Positions 9,301 to 18,746 of a stretch of DNA of 64,000 nt are shown here, in pieces. The stretch is taken from the NCBI GenBank assembly GCA_963836915.1, contig CAWILH010000002.1, forward strand, positions 3,968,001 through 4,032,000. The letters are read 5' to 3'. Numbering within the stretch: position 1 is the first letter of the stretch; each line of letters begins with the position of its first letter. Position numbers and translations under genes: made by a program. A model generated the notes under the pieces. The model did no database searches. It saw only the letters and a list, made by a program, of their open reading frames with translations, and was not told the DNA's origin. The DNA comes from Cryomorpha sp963836915 (GTDB lineage: Bacteria; Bacteroidota; Bacteroidia; Flavobacteriales_D; Cryomorphaceae).

Positions 9301-10807
9301 TTCAAATGGGCCGCCCGATGCGATCACTTCATTGCCGCTATTTCTAACCTGCCATGTGATTTGAGATCCTAGTAGGTCGGTGACTATGGTCAATGTAAGC
9401 TCATGTCCATTCTGCACCGCGTTATATGACGCAGATTGGGAGTTATTTCCGTTGTTTGAGTCAGCATTTCCGTTTGGGGAAACCGTTTTGACGGTCAAGG
9501 TTTTCTCGCCCCAGCCACCATCATAGCTTGGCAGCGTAACAGTAGTAGACTGTCCTGGGCCGAGTAGACCAGTCCAGTTATAAGACTCCCAACTGCCTCC
9601 GGTGCGGTATTGAATCGTCACGGTATTTAAATTGACCGTGCCTTCATTACTGAGTTCTACTTCTGCTTCCACAATATTTGAGCAGAGATTTCCAGTAGGA
9701 TAATTGATCTCGGCTATAGCGGCATCGGCTTCTTGCACTACCACGGGCTCACAGCCATTTGAATTGATCAGGTTGCTACGCGAGTTTTGAATGGCAAGTC
9801 TCATCCGGTCTTTTTGCCCAAGCGTAAACATGTTTTTGCAGGTCTGGCTGGTATAGTCCATATAATTCTCTACCAGCTGGGTACCGCCACAAGCGGGGTT
9901 ATTGCAATTGGAGTTCAGGGTGGTGGGCGGCGTGTCACATACACGGTCGCCAGCCAGCGCACAGTTCGATTCGGAGCAGCTGCCCCCTTGAAAAGTGTGG
10001 AACAATGCAAAGGCATGACCTAGTTCATGGGTCATGGTCTTATTCATATTCGTATAAGACTTTAGATTGCCCACGGTACCGAAGGCATTGAATAGCGCGA
10101 CGGTGCCATCTACCTGAGATGTGGTAGGGAAGTAGGCATAACCCTGAATGCCTGAACCTCCATTGTTATTTTCAATTTCGGTAACTACCCAAATGTTATA
10201 GTACGACTGGTTAGGCCATCGGGAGAGATTTTTTATGGTCACTTCATTTGCTCCCTGCCCTTGACCAGCTGTGATTCCTTCTGCGCAATAGTCAGTTACA
10301 CTACAGCCACTTACTCGGTTTATGCCAGAGTGTGCATTCCCGGAAGGGTCACGCTGCGCAAGGCAGAATTCTACTCCAATATCTTCACCGTCGCCATCGC
10401 CCGTAGTGCCCACCATCTTTTCGGTAGTCTTGATTCAAAGCATTGATGGCGCTGTAGACTTGCTCGTCGGTAATGTTGGAACCGTCACCATACGCGGAGC
10501 CATCGTGGATGATGTGCACCACGACGGGGATGGTAAGTATTGCGTCATTTTTTGGAATAGAGCCATTTTTATACTGCTCCACTTTTTCCATAAGAGATGC
10601 TTCCCTTGCTTCCTGCTCCAACCTGTAGGTTGGGCTTTCGCTCATAAGTCGCTCATGAATAGTGGTATGCGCGCATTGCTCCACTCCTGCATTTTCAGCA
10701 TCGGCTAGCGGAGCGGTATGCCCATGACCGTCATGCGACCCTTCTATTTGGGCACTGACAGATATAAACGTGAAGAGTAGGGGTAGTAAAAAGTAGATTT
10801 TCTGCAT
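6343..10807 (-). CDS. Secreted M43 (cytophagalysin-type) metalloprotease with Cys-rich repeats and T9SS type A sorting domain; split by one frame change
   Basis: Read as one gene of about 1487 residues. The first part (10385-10807) has a signal peptide ending VSAQ and reads through NALNQDYRK into nonsense; the frame from 10416 downward continues the family sequence with IGVEFCLAQRDP. Removing one A from the A4 run (complement of 10418-10421) joins them, and total length is 3n+1. Order: propeptide; zinc site HELGHAFALFH with His near residue 260; Met-turn region NYMDYTSQ; beta domains; a PKD-like domain; an Asp-rich calcium-type segment; nine 28-residue Cys-rich repeats; SprB-like repeats; three fibronectin-like stretches; and a type A C-terminal sorting domain beginning near MMVYPNPT. 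Predicted to be exported by the T9SS and surface-bound or released. The frame break is probably a sequencing error but a true pseudogene is possible. Confidence 0.9.
7933..8688 (-). repeat. Nine in-frame tandem 84-bp repeats inside the M43 protease gene
   Basis: Each unit encodes 28 residues with four fixed cysteines in the pattern DC..(W/L).G.A..D.CG.CD......C, and the nine units run without a gap or frame change. Copies differ at many third positions and in the linker residues, so the array is old and selected at protein level. Four Cys per unit suggests two disulfides or a metal site in a stalk that lifts the protease from the surface. Confidence 0.92.
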
Positions 10808-10932
10808 CGGGAATCTTTAGCGTAGGATTCACGACTTCTACTCTCCACAAAGGTTTTTGGTTACGCCATAGATGTGCGTTACGCAGCGGGATCAAAAACC
10901 AAAAAATACAGACATACCCCTGATTATAAGGG

Positions 10933-11814
10933 CTAGCCTTTATTATTCTTGCCGCGGATGGCCTGCTCTATCGTATCCCACATTTCGGCAGGGATGGCTT
11001 CCAGCCCGTTGAACTGACCGGCACCTTTCAGCCACTCTCCGCCATCGAGCGTTACGATTTCGCCGTTCATATAAGCGCCAAAATCGCTCATAAGGTATGC
11101 GGCTAGGTTGGCCAGTTCTTGGTGCTCGCCGGTGCGGCCTATCGGAATGCGTTTTTCCATAGAGATTTTATCCTTCAGCGGCTCTGGCAGAAGCCTGTCC
11201 CAAGCACCCTTGGTAGGGAATGGACCGGGAGCTATTCCATTAAACCGTATGCCATACTTAGCCCATTCTACAGCAAGGCTTCTCGTCATGGCCTGCACAC
11301 CGGCTTTGGCGCAAGCCGAAGGAACCACATAGGCAGAGCCCGTTGTGGCATAGGTGGTTACGATATTCAGTACGGTTGCTTTCTGCTTTTTCTCTATCCA
11401 GTCTTTTCCAAATACCATGGTGGCATTGATCGTTCCTTTCAGCACGATGTCTATGATTACGCTAAAAGCCTTTGGGCTCAGCCTTTCTGTGGGACTGATA
11501 AAATTTCCGGCAGCATTGTTCAAGAGTCCATGCACGGCTCCAAATTCAGATAGGGACGCATCCAATAGATTCTTTACTTGGTCTTCGTGGCGCACATCGC
11601 AGGCCACGGCCAATACTTTCCTTCCTGTCTGCTCAGACATCTTGGCAGCCGTTTTCTCAAGCACATCAAGCTTTCGGCTTGTGATAACCACGTTGGCACC
11701 GAGTTGAGAAAAATAGGTTGACATAGATTTGCCCAGCCCCGTGCCGCCACCGGTCACTACAATGGTCTTGTCAAGCAAAGCATTATCTTTAAGCATTGGA
11801 TCAGCGTAATTCAT
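10933..11814 (-). CDS. SDR family oxidoreductase, 2,4-dienoyl-CoA reductase-like
   Basis: A 293-residue Rossmann-fold protein. The cofactor motif TGGGTGLGKSM sits near residues 20-30, followed by NNAAGNF (near 98) and DGGEWLKGAGQF near the C-terminus. The usual catalytic YxxxK is not standard: the aligned stretch reads SAYVVPSACAKAGVQAM, as in the dienoyl-CoA/trans-enoyl-CoA reductase subgroup of the SDR superfamily, which uses a different active-site arrangement. Predicted role is NADPH-dependent reduction of 2,4-dienoyl-CoA during unsaturated fatty acid beta-oxidation. It is a single gene divergent from the 137-residue repeat protein at 11867. The exact substrate is inferred from subgroup resemblance. 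Confidence 0.85.
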   Translation of the reverse strand: MNYADPMLKDNALLDKTIVVTGGGTGLGKSMSTYFSQLGANVVITSRKLDVLEKTAAKMSEQTGRKVLAVACDVRHEDQVKNLLDASLSEFGAVHGLLNNAAGNFISPTERLSPKAFSVIIDIVLKGTINATMVFGKDWIEKKQKATVLNIVTTYATTGSAYVVPSACAKAGVQAMTRSLAVEWAKYGIRFNGIAPGPFPTKGAWDRLLPEPLKDKISMEKRIPIGRTGEHQELANLAAYLMSDFGAYMNGEIVTLDGGEWLKGAGQFNGLEAIPAEMWDTIEQAIRGKNNKG

Positions 11815-11866
11815 TTTTGGCTTTTTATTATGTTGTGTTCCAAAGAACGCATTTAAATTTTGAAAA

Positions 11867-12280
11867 TTGAAGCATACTTACCCCGCAAAGATACTTTTGG
11901 CTTGGGCGGAAGCCATAAATGGAAATAAAAAAATAAGGGATTGGCTCATGGCCAATGGATACAGGGAGCTCGGTATGTTTGAGTTTGCCCTTCACAATAA
12001 GGCCGAGGCCAAACAATGGCTTATGGACAACGGCTTTCCCCATTTGAATGCCGCTATATCGGGTGCGGAAGGCAGCGAAAAAGCCGTGAAGTGGTTGGAA
12101 GAATATAATTTTGATATTCTTGCCAAGGTAGCGCTGGCAGGGGATGGAAATTTGCAGGCTTTAACGTGGTTGATCAATAATAATCATAAAGAAATGGCTA
12201 TGATTGCAAAGCGAATCGAACAGGTAAAGGATGAGATCGAGCGCGGGAACAATGATGTTCACAAAATAAGTCAAGAATAA
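11867..12280 (+). CDS. Hypothetical small repeat protein (four helical W/L repeats)
   Basis: I do not recognise a named family. The frame opens at TTG 11867, two codons after an in-frame stop; the next in-frame ATG is at 11948 and would remove the first repeat, so TTG is preferred. The 137 residues contain four units of about 26-28 residues, each built around a WL or WLM motif followed by an N-G/N-x turn (for example DWLMANGY, QWLMDNGF, KWLEEYNF, TWLINNNH). This predicts a short all-helical solenoid, perhaps ankyrin-, HEAT- or TPR-like, for protein binding in the cytoplasm. It lies 16 bases upstream of the DUF2911 gene on the same strand, so the two may be co-transcribed. Confidence 0.7.
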   Translation: MKHTYPAKILLAWAEAINGNKKIRDWLMANGYRELGMFEFALHNKAEAKQWLMDNGFPHLNAAISGAEGSEKAVKWLEEYNFDILAKVALAGDGNLQALTWLINNNHKEMAMIAKRIEQVKDEIERGNNDVHKISQE

Positions 12281-12296
12281 ATCTTAAATCAAAGAA

Positions 12297-12818
12297 ATGA
12301 AAAAGTTTAAAATTACAGGTCTGCTCATGCTTTTTATGGTGATGGTGGGCTTAAATGCCAATGCGCAAGACAAGAAAGAAAAGCGCCCGAGTCCACCTAA
12401 ATCCGTATCGGCAACGATAAATGGTGGTGAAGTAGTGATCGATTACTCTTCGCCGAGTGTGAAGGGCCGTACCATTTATGGTGATTTAGTGCCTTACGGA
12501 AAGGTATGGCGCACCGGAGCCAATGAAGCCACCACCATCATGTTTGAAAATGATGTGACGGTAAAAGGCGAAGCGGTGCCAGCTGGAAAGTACAGCTTAT
12601 TCACCATCCCCACCGAAAAGGAATGGACAGTAATTCTCAATAGCGAATGGGATCAATGGGGGGCTTATAATGTGAAGGAAAAAGCCGATGTGCTGCGCTT
12701 TCAGGTTACGCCCGAAGCTACCAAAGAGAATGTTGAGAAACTTGTTTTTGCCATTTCAGATAATGGGGTGGTAACCATGATGTGGGCCGACCAGCAGATT
12801 TCTTTTGAAGTAAAATAA
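12297..12818 (+). CDS. DUF2911 domain-containing secreted protein
   Basis: A 173-residue exported protein: signal peptide MKKFKITGLLMLFMVMVGLN ending NAQ near residue 24, then a single DUF2911 domain from about 30 to 172. Family marks are the SPP.S.S and DYSSPSVKGRTI..LVPYGKVWRTGANEATT stretches, seen here as separate short blocks, and AGKYSLFTIP later. DUF2911 proteins are common, uncharacterised periplasmic or surface beta-sandwich proteins of Bacteroidota, and their function is not known. It is followed by a hairpin terminator embedded in the end of the convergent gene. Confidence 0.9.
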   Translation: MKKFKITGLLMLFMVMVGLNANAQDKKEKRPSPPKSVSATINGGEVVIDYSSPSVKGRTIYGDLVPYGKVWRTGANEATTIMFENDVTVKGEAVPAGKYSLFTIPTEKEWTVILNSEWDQWGAYNVKEKADVLRFQVTPEATKENVEKLVFAISDNGVVTMMWADQQISFEVK

Positions 12819-12827
12819 AGGTGCGCT

Positions 12828-13844
12828 TTACCGCATTTCATACCGAAGCCCTAGGGAATCCCTTAGGGCTTCTTTTTTATTGCTATTATTTTGCCAATAG
12901 GGATTTTTGATTGTTTCCGTAAGCGTGGCGGTCGTCACGGTCATCTTTTCGGTAGTGGAAGCATTCAGGATTTCTTCCCAACCCAACACCTTAAATGGAA
13001 ATTTACTTTCGCAACGGATGCGGAGCTCCCGGTCTAAATCGGGAAATTTTAGGGTGTAAATGTAAAGTTCCTTCGCATTATTACCGCGATTTTCATTTAC
13101 TTGAAGCATCAGTTGGGCTACGGCATCATACGCTTCTAACTCTTTGTGATAGAGTCGCATAAACTCTTGCGACGGAACCATTTTAATCTTTCCCAAAGGA
13201 AGCATTTGTGGCTCAAGCCTGATGCGGGTCCAAATATCTTCTTCCAAATAGGTGGCATCTATGGCAGTGTTTACATCGCCTTCGGCCTGAAAGTATGAGC
13301 GGACTTCATAGTTCAGCTTTCCATCTTTCATATTCATTTGGCCAAAGCTCTGTCCGCACCAATCCTGCGATGAAAAACTGGCTTTGAGGGTAACAGGATT
13401 TTTCATGTAGTCTACCGGTGTGAAGATGCTGGTCATAATAGAATAGTCGTAAATCCCGGTGATAAATTTCTTCGTGAAATTCAACTTGAGCACGGAGACC
13501 GCATCGCCATCGCCAGATTCTTTTTTCACCTGTTCTTTCGTGAGGAAATCTTCGGTGACATAGATCAAAACCGCATCCCCGTCGCGCGGCTCGCCATATC
13601 TATTTTGGGTAAGGTCGAAATGGTTGATCTCGGCGGTGCCTGCATACCAGTAATTTGCAAAAGCTTCAGGGTGCGATCGCTGGTATGTATCATCGGGCGA
13701 TGTATTGACCTGAGCATCGCAAGAAACGAAGAGTGCAGACAGGAAGATGGAGAGTGGCAAGTTGATGAGTCGCAAGTTTGTTAGTCGCAAGGGGCAAGTC
13801 GCAAGGGGTGAGCGGGCATTCGGTTTTGAAGGGAATAAGTGCAT
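12828..13844 (-). CDS. Conserved Bacteroidota lipoprotein of unknown function
   Basis: A 338-residue protein that resembles a conserved Flavobacteria family which, from memory, databases often label septum formation inhibitor Maf; it has none of the Maf nucleotide pyrophosphatase motifs, so I reject that name. Recognisable blocks are YWYAGTAEI, RYGEPRDGDAVLIYVTEDF, GIYDYSIMTSIF and DWCGQSFGQMN. An unusually long, Arg- and Leu-rich N-terminus (MHLFPSKPNARSPLATC and on) precedes a hydrophobic run ending LFVSC, a possible lipobox with Cys near residue 43. The extra N-terminal residues are encoded by a fragment of a non-coding repeat (see 13782-13812). A later start near the LPLSIF stretch, if one exists with a rare start codon, would give an ordinary signal peptide. 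Function unknown, probably periplasmic or outer-membrane facing. Confidence 0.75.
   Translation of the reverse strand: MHLFPSKPNARSPLATCPLRLTNLRLINLPLSIFLSALFVSCDAQVNTSPDDTYQRSHPEAFANYWYAGTAEINHFDLTQNRYGEPRDGDAVLIYVTEDFLTKEQVKKESGDGDAVSVLKLNFTKKFITGIYDYSIMTSIFTPVDYMKNPVTLKASFSSQDWCGQSFGQMNMKDGKLNYEVRSYFQAEGDVNTAIDATYLEEDIWTRIRLEPQMLPLGKIKMVPSQEFMRLYHKELEAYDAVAQLMLQVNENRGNNAKELYIYTLKFPDLDRELRIRCESKFPFKVLGWEEILNASTTEKMTVTTATLTETIKNPYWQNNSNKKEALRDSLGLRYEMR
12845..12878 (+). terminator. Rho-independent terminator of the DUF2911 gene, inside the convergent gene
   Basis: A stem of at least 9 bp (12845-12853 GAAGCCCTA with 12864-12872) followed by six T at 12873-12878. It lies 27 bases after the DUF2911 stop, and the same bases encode the last residues (ALRDSLG) of the minus-strand gene ending at 12828. 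The hairpin is nearly symmetrical, but only the plus direction has the T-run. Confidence 0.75.
13782..13812 (-). repeat. Partial inverted copy of the CGCAAGGGG repeat inside a signal-peptide region
   Basis: Contains AGTCGCAAGGGGCAAGTCGC followed by AAGGGG. The complement of the same string occurs at about 14033-14067 within the TIR-flanked element. It encodes part of the odd N-terminus of the lipoprotein gene ending at 12828, which suggests the repeat has invaded or extended the 5-prime end of that gene. Confidence 0.65.
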
Positions 13845-13995
13845 TTTGATGATTATTTGGGGTAATGGGATATTGTCCCGTTCAGTAGAATTTCAAAAAT
13901 ACAGATAAATGTATTGTGGTCACATCCAATTTGGCTGGTTTCAATTAATTCTCAGAAAAGCTTGAAAGCAATCCTACCTTTATTAGTTCAATGTA

Positions 13996-14083
13996 AGTTA
14001 GTCTTCTGGCCTACTCGCGACTCGCGACTCCGCCCCTTGCGACTCTAGAGACTTGCCCCTTGCGACTAGAAAAAAGACTAACT
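13996..14083. repeat. 88-bp element with perfect 10-bp terminal inverted repeats
   Basis: The ends are AGTTAGTCTT (13996-14005) and its exact complement AAGACTAACT (14074-14083). The inside is a set of short GCGACT and CCCCTTGCGACT repeats. There is no coding potential. It sits between the lipoprotein gene and the 1547-residue surface protein gene; the rest of the 13845-14102 gap shows nothing else recognisable. It looks like a miniature non-autonomous element or a dispersed intergenic repeat. Confidence 0.6.
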
Positions 14084-14102
14084 CTTTGCGCAGGAAAAGA
14101 AT

Positions 14103-17100
14103 CTACAGAACGACTTTCAAAGCATCTGTCACTTTCCCATCCGAAATACGCACTACGTATGCACCGCGGCTAAGGTTGGGGTGGATAGCGGCGCGGCCGC
14201 CGTAATTTTCCAAAAGGTCGCTATAGACGCGTTTTCCAAGGACATCAAAAATCTTTACAGTGACGGAAGGAGCATTTGCTTCATAGACCAAATTTAGCGC
14301 CGACCCTGTTTTATAGGCTTGTATGAGTTTAAAATTGCCGCCATGCTCAAAGGCTACCGATCGAATGTCGCTATAGGTAAAACCGCCATCAAAATCGGTT
14401 TGCTTCAGGCGGTAATAGGAGATGCCTAGTAGTGGGGCGTCATCGGCGTAGGCGTAATTAAGTTCGGTTTGGCTGTTGCCGGCACCATTTAAGGTTCCTA
14501 TTGGGTAGAAATCTGCCGCGTTGGCTGAGCGCTCGATGGTAAAGAAATCATTATCTGTTTCGCTCGAAGTAACCCAAGAAGTATGCACTGCTTTTCCATT
14601 GGCAGAAGCCTGAAAAAATAATAATTCGATAGGCAGTACATTTAGCTCCAGTCTATTTGAAGCCAAGGCAAAGTCGCCATAAGTCGCCATGGGAGGAATG
14701 GAAGAAATCTCGCCGGCCACCGTGGTCACATCTACGCCTTCTATGATCGGGTACTCCCAAGTGGACGAAGCATAGCGCGCCAGCTGGAGAAAGTCGGTGC
14801 CGCCTGTTCCTATTTCGTTGCAGTAATTGGCGTCAATATTGGTGTAAGCGAAACCAATTTGGGCATTGGCTCCCGATACCTTATTAACGCTCCAAAAATC
14901 ACAATTTCCGATCTCCTGATTGTCGCCGGGACTATTTGACTGTCCGTCGTAGTATGCACCGGCATTGGGGTGCGCTTCTGCGAAATACTGTGCATCGATA
15001 GTTGTGGCAGCGGCGTTTCCAAAAATTCGTGCGGGCTGATAGAAATCTCCAAGAGCGCTTTGATCGCCGATGGGGAAGGAGAAGTTGGCGCCAGTTGCCG
15101 CCGATTTTCGCACGCGGCCATCTACGAAGCTGCTATTGGAAGCTCCCGTAGTGGTGGCCGTAGTTTTGAGATTTACGAAGTTGGACTCATCATCGAGCTC
15201 GAGAATTCCGGCGGTCATCGTAAGGCTCTCGTCAATATCAAAACTGAGGTCTGCAAGGATATTTCCGCTGGACTTGTAGATGGTGAGCCTTCTGGCAAGC
15301 ACCGTTGTGCCGCCGATGGCCAATTGATCGGTGGTGCCGGAGAGGGTGAGCTGGCCGCCGTTAGTGGAACCATTTGAAAGGTTTAAAATTCCATCGATTA
15401 CCAAGTCTCCTTTCACATCAAATCCTGTCCCGGCAACTGTTCCCAAATTACTTAGTTCTGATCCCGCTCTTACTATCAGGTCACCATCTATTCGAATAGG
15501 GACGCCATTAAAATTATTATTTCTAATGTGGTAAAATCCAATTCCTGAGCCACCAACGTCCAAATCTCCTTTGACTATAGCTGTTCCACCTGTGCTTCCG
15601 CTAAATGTATAGGTTGTAAATGTCGGGCTGTAGGGGATATTTGTATTGTTTTCAAAAATAAGATTCGGATAATAGAATCCAACCGTGCCTACTGAAACTT
15701 CTGCACTCGAATTTTTTCGATAAATCCAAGTTCCAGCCGCAGGAATAGTGCTCATACCACCTTCATAATTAGGGTTGGAGTAATTATTCACTGAAGAAGT
15801 ATTAGTCTTTATTATTGTTCCATCACTTTCTAACTGCCACGTTGCACCGTTCAAAAAGGAGATACTATTTCCAGAAGTCCCATTGTCGGTATAAATGCCT
15901 TCTACAAAAAATTCAGCACCGGCTCCCATGTCTGTAAATTGAAGAAACTCGGTCGTAGTGGTTTGAAGCGTACCACCATTTAATACTGATATTGTAGGCA
16001 TAGTGTCGGTATCCTGCAAGTTATACGTTACGGTGGTAGCTGCGTTGATTTCGATAAGCTCGGCATTTCGGACAGTAGGGTAAACACAAGCATTTTCATA
16101 ATTAACAAGGTCATCGGAAAATTGCCAAACTGTGGTCGAATTCCAGAGACCACTGGCCACAGATCTAAAATAAATTTTATCGTTTGGAAGGACTTTGAGC
16201 TGAATTGCTTTTGAATAGTTAATACACGTAGTTGCTGTCTCCATTTCACAGTAAAATTGTGCACCATCAAAAGCTGTAAAATTTAAAATGGAAAGGATAT
16301 TTGTGGAAGCACCGGCGAAGTTAGCTCCATTGGTCACTAACGTCCAGTTTGAGTTCCCTTGATTGACGTACCACTGATAAGAAATAGTTTCAGCAGAGCT
16401 AGCCGATAAGGTGATCTGCGGTTGATGGCATATAGGTTCATTAATATCCAAAGGTGGAGTATCCACCGCAATTGAATTATTGTTGGTATTCACCGCACAC
16501 GAAGAATGTGTCCCCGGGGTTGAAGCGCCCGAGCCAGCATCTGAAACTGCAGTTATCGTCCAGTCAGAAAGGGGTGAATCTGAATTTGGTTCACAGATGG
16601 TATTGTTGCGGATTAGGCTTGAGTTTTCATAAAGATTGGTGCCAGAGCTTGCATTTAATAGAAAGGCATCTACCCGCTCTGTGCCATTATATAGTGCTGC
16701 ACCGTCCCGACCCTGGCCATTCCAATCGAAGTAACATTGCGTGGCGGTGGTTGGATCCATTTCTCTATACCAATCAGGATCGGTAAAATCATGCGGCCCG
16801 CCATTTACTGGGTTGGTATACCCGCAGGTTTTTGCTTCTCCAGGGGCGATCACTCCTGAAAGTGTCCACGTAAAACATTGTGTGCTCACATTTCCATTGG
16901 AAATTGAAGATACCGACCATCCGGTAAGATCGATAGTTTGATTGGTAGGATTAAAAAACTCAATATACCGATCTGTGAAAGCTGCATTGTCTGGATCGCA
17001 AAGTTCGGATAGGATCAAGGAAGCATCGCCAACATCGCAATCTTCTTTTAGAAACATAAAGTCCTGTGCGCTCAGGCCGACGCATCCACTGCGATCAACC

Positions 17101-18746
17101 GCGATTTTTCCAGTTGCTGCATCAGCGGGCACAGTAGCGACCAGTTCGGTATTAGAGATGATCGTAAACGAACTTGCCGAAGAATTGCCAAAGAGAACAT
17201 CGGTGATAGCTCCGCCAGTAATAAAACCAGTTCCGGTTACGGAGACTTCGGTTTCTTTCGGCCCGCTTTTAGGATTGAAATCTGAAACGACCGGATTTAC
17301 GCAGGCCGCGCATGCTGACCCACGCAGACGGATGTCATCGATGCACCAGATCTCATTGGTATTATTATTAGTTAGCGCTATTCGCACAAAAAGAGTGTTC
17401 CAGCTGTCTGGAATTTTTATTTGCAGCTTCGATTTTGCGTCGTTGCCGGACAAATTGCCGCCGCTGGAAGCAGACTCTAGGGTTGTTGCCGGTGCAATGG
17501 TCGAAACTACTCCTGTTCCATCCATACCATAGCGAGCGTTGTTATTTCCGTTAAGTCGGATATTCGGGGGAGTTGAGAAAGAAGCGGTCTGCGAGACAAA
17601 GACTGAGATATTATCAGTTCCATCGGCACCATTCCCGGTATTTTCTGAAATGGATGAATTCCAAATCTCCAGCTCAACGTCGGTAAATGTTGAAATATCG
17701 ACTGCGTCGAAATTTAATGTGGATGTAATAGACCCGGAAGATGAGCCACGTGATTGAAATGATCGAGAACCTGAACGTATTCTTTGTCCGCTGGGTATTC
17801 CGGTGTTCAGCGTCGATATTTCACCGTTGGTACTCGTGTAAGTAAAAGTTTCCGTTGCATCTTCTTCGAAACCTTGTTTAACGATCGTGCCAAAACTACC
17901 ATCATCATCGGTTATGGTTAGCGTCGTAGTTATATTCGTTCCGATAGCTGCCATATCACCGCCGCTCACCATTTGCAGTTCAAATGTGTAATCAGCTCCA
18001 TTTAAGCAGGTTTCATCATCGGTGATGTTTAACGTCACGCATTGAGAAGTACTTGAACCCGCTGGGAACGTTAAGGTTTGAGTCGTGTACCCGCTTAAAT
18101 GCGGGCTCAATGAATTTGTTGAAACTACTTGAATGAATGTGGCCGCCGTTTCTGAAGGATTTTCAATTCCGACGCAAATATCGTAGCTTCCTGCGTTTTC
18201 TGAAGAAGATTGAGTGGATGACTCAAATTGGATGGAAGTGGATGACATTGTCAATAACTCTCCAGTCAATACTAAATCTCTGAAGCGCTTTGCCGAAGCG
18301 CTTGATGTCCGAAGAAATCTGAATTTCACTGTGGTTGATGAAGCAGTTATAGCAGTCGGCCCAGATTGAACGTAGTCCCAGTTGTCAGGAGTTGGAGAAG
18401 TAAATGTTTGACTCGTCCAATTTGCCCCATCGTCATCAGAGACCTGAACTATTATTGGTCCGTCATTCCCAGACCCGAACTTTGCGACATCAAATTTTAA
18501 CTGGACATTAGAATAGGCCGATAAGTCAATAGTCGGAGAAGTTAAAATAGATGCATTACTTGAAAATTTAGCGTAGCCATCAGCTGATGTTTGGAAGGTC
18601 ACGTCGGTTTGAGTCCAGCCAACTGGGATTGAGCCTGATCTGAATTCATCATCAAGAATTACACTCTGCCCCTTCATGCCAAGCCCAACCACCAAGGCCG
18701 AAACCATCCAAAAAAACTGGACAGAAAAAGAATAAAATCTTGTCAT
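14103..18746 (-). CDS. Giant T9SS-exported surface protein with Calx-beta, IPT/TIG and lamin-tail domains
   Basis: A 1547-residue intact protein. The signal peptide (MTRFYSFSVQFFWMVSALVV, ending KGQS) is followed by a jelly-roll-like domain, a Calx-beta-like domain (about residues 165-260, ITDDETCLNGADY), a second carbohydrate-binding-like module, an IPT/TIG domain (FNPKSGPKETEVSVTGTGF, near 490), a lamin tail domain (LILSELCDPDNA..YIEFFNPTNQ, near 580), an Ig-like stretch, a long beta-rich region, then the common pre-sorting sequence IELLFFQASANGKAV and a type A T9SS sorting domain (LGKRVYSDLLENYGGRAAI). No catalytic domain is recognisable, so it may be an adhesin or matrix protein, or a nuclease partner as seen for some lamin-tail proteins. 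It is a single gene with no close operon partner. Confidence 0.9.
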   Translation of the reverse strand: MTRFYSFSVQFFWMVSALVVGLGMKGQSVILDDEFRSGSIPVGWTQTDVTFQTSADGYAKFSSNASILTSPTIDLSAYSNVQLKFDVAKFGSGNDGPIIVQVSDDDGANWTSQTFTSPTPDNWDYVQSGPTAITASSTTVKFRFLRTSSASAKRFRDLVLTGELLTMSSTSIQFESSTQSSSENAGSYDICVGIENPSETAATFIQVVSTNSLSPHLSGYTTQTLTFPAGSSTSQCVTLNITDDETCLNGADYTFELQMVSGGDMAAIGTNITTTLTITDDDGSFGTIVKQGFEEDATETFTYTSTNGEISTLNTGIPSGQRIRSGSRSFQSRGSSSGSITSTLNFDAVDISTFTDVELEIWNSSISENTGNGADGTDNISVFVSQTASFSTPPNIRLNGNNNARYGMDGTGVVSTIAPATTLESASSGGNLSGNDAKSKLQIKIPDSWNTLFVRIALTNNNTNEIWCIDDIRLRGSACAACVNPVVSDFNPKSGPKETEVSVTGTGFITGGAITDVLFGNSSASSFTIISNTELVATVPADAATGKIAVDRSGCVGLSAQDFMFLKEDCDVGDASLILSELCDPDNAAFTDRYIEFFNPTNQTIDLTGWSVSSISNGNVSTQCFTWTLSGVIAPGEAKTCGYTNPVNGGPHDFTDPDWYREMDPTTATQCYFDWNGQGRDGAALYNGTERVDAFLLNASSGTNLYENSSLIRNNTICEPNSDSPLSDWTITAVSDAGSGASTPGTHSSCAVNTNNNSIAVDTPPLDINEPICHQPQITLSASSAETISYQWYVNQGNSNWTLVTNGANFAGASTNILSILNFTAFDGAQFYCEMETATTCINYSKAIQLKVLPNDKIYFRSVASGLWNSTTVWQFSDDLVNYENACVYPTVRNAELIEINAATTVTYNLQDTDTMPTISVLNGGTLQTTTTEFLQFTDMGAGAEFFVEGIYTDNGTSGNSISFLNGATWQLESDGTIIKTNTSSVNNYSNPNYEGGMSTIPAAGTWIYRKNSSAEVSVGTVGFYYPNLIFENNTNIPYSPTFTTYTFSGSTGGTAIVKGDLDVGGSGIGFYHIRNNNFNGVPIRIDGDLIVRAGSELSNLGTVAGTGFDVKGDLVIDGILNLSNGSTNGGQLTLSGTTDQLAIGGTTVLARRLTIYKSSGNILADLSFDIDESLTMTAGILELDDESNFVNLKTTATTTGASNSSFVDGRVRKSAATGANFSFPIGDQSALGDFYQPARIFGNAAATTIDAQYFAEAHPNAGAYYDGQSNSPGDNQEIGNCDFWSVNKVSGANAQIGFAYTNIDANYCNEIGTGGTDFLQLARYASSTWEYPIIEGVDVTTVAGEISSIPPMATYGDFALASNRLELNVLPIELLFFQASANGKAVHTSWVTSSETDNDFFTIERSANAADFYPIGTLNGAGNSQTELNYAYADDAPLLGISYYRLKQTDFDGGFTYSDIRSVAFEHGGNFKLIQAYKTGSALNLVYEANAPSVTVKIFDVLGKRVYSDLLENYGGRAAIHPNLSRGAYVVRISDGKVTDALKVVL

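Noticed and set aside
10385..10420. Programmed ribosomal frameshift in the M43 protease
   Set aside because: The CGAAAAG context could slip, but the pattern matches the other one-base breaks including the one in rpsF, so an indel error or mutation is simpler.
12828..13844. Maf septum formation inhibitor
   Set aside because: The name clings to this family in databases, but no Maf nucleotide-binding or catalytic motif is present.
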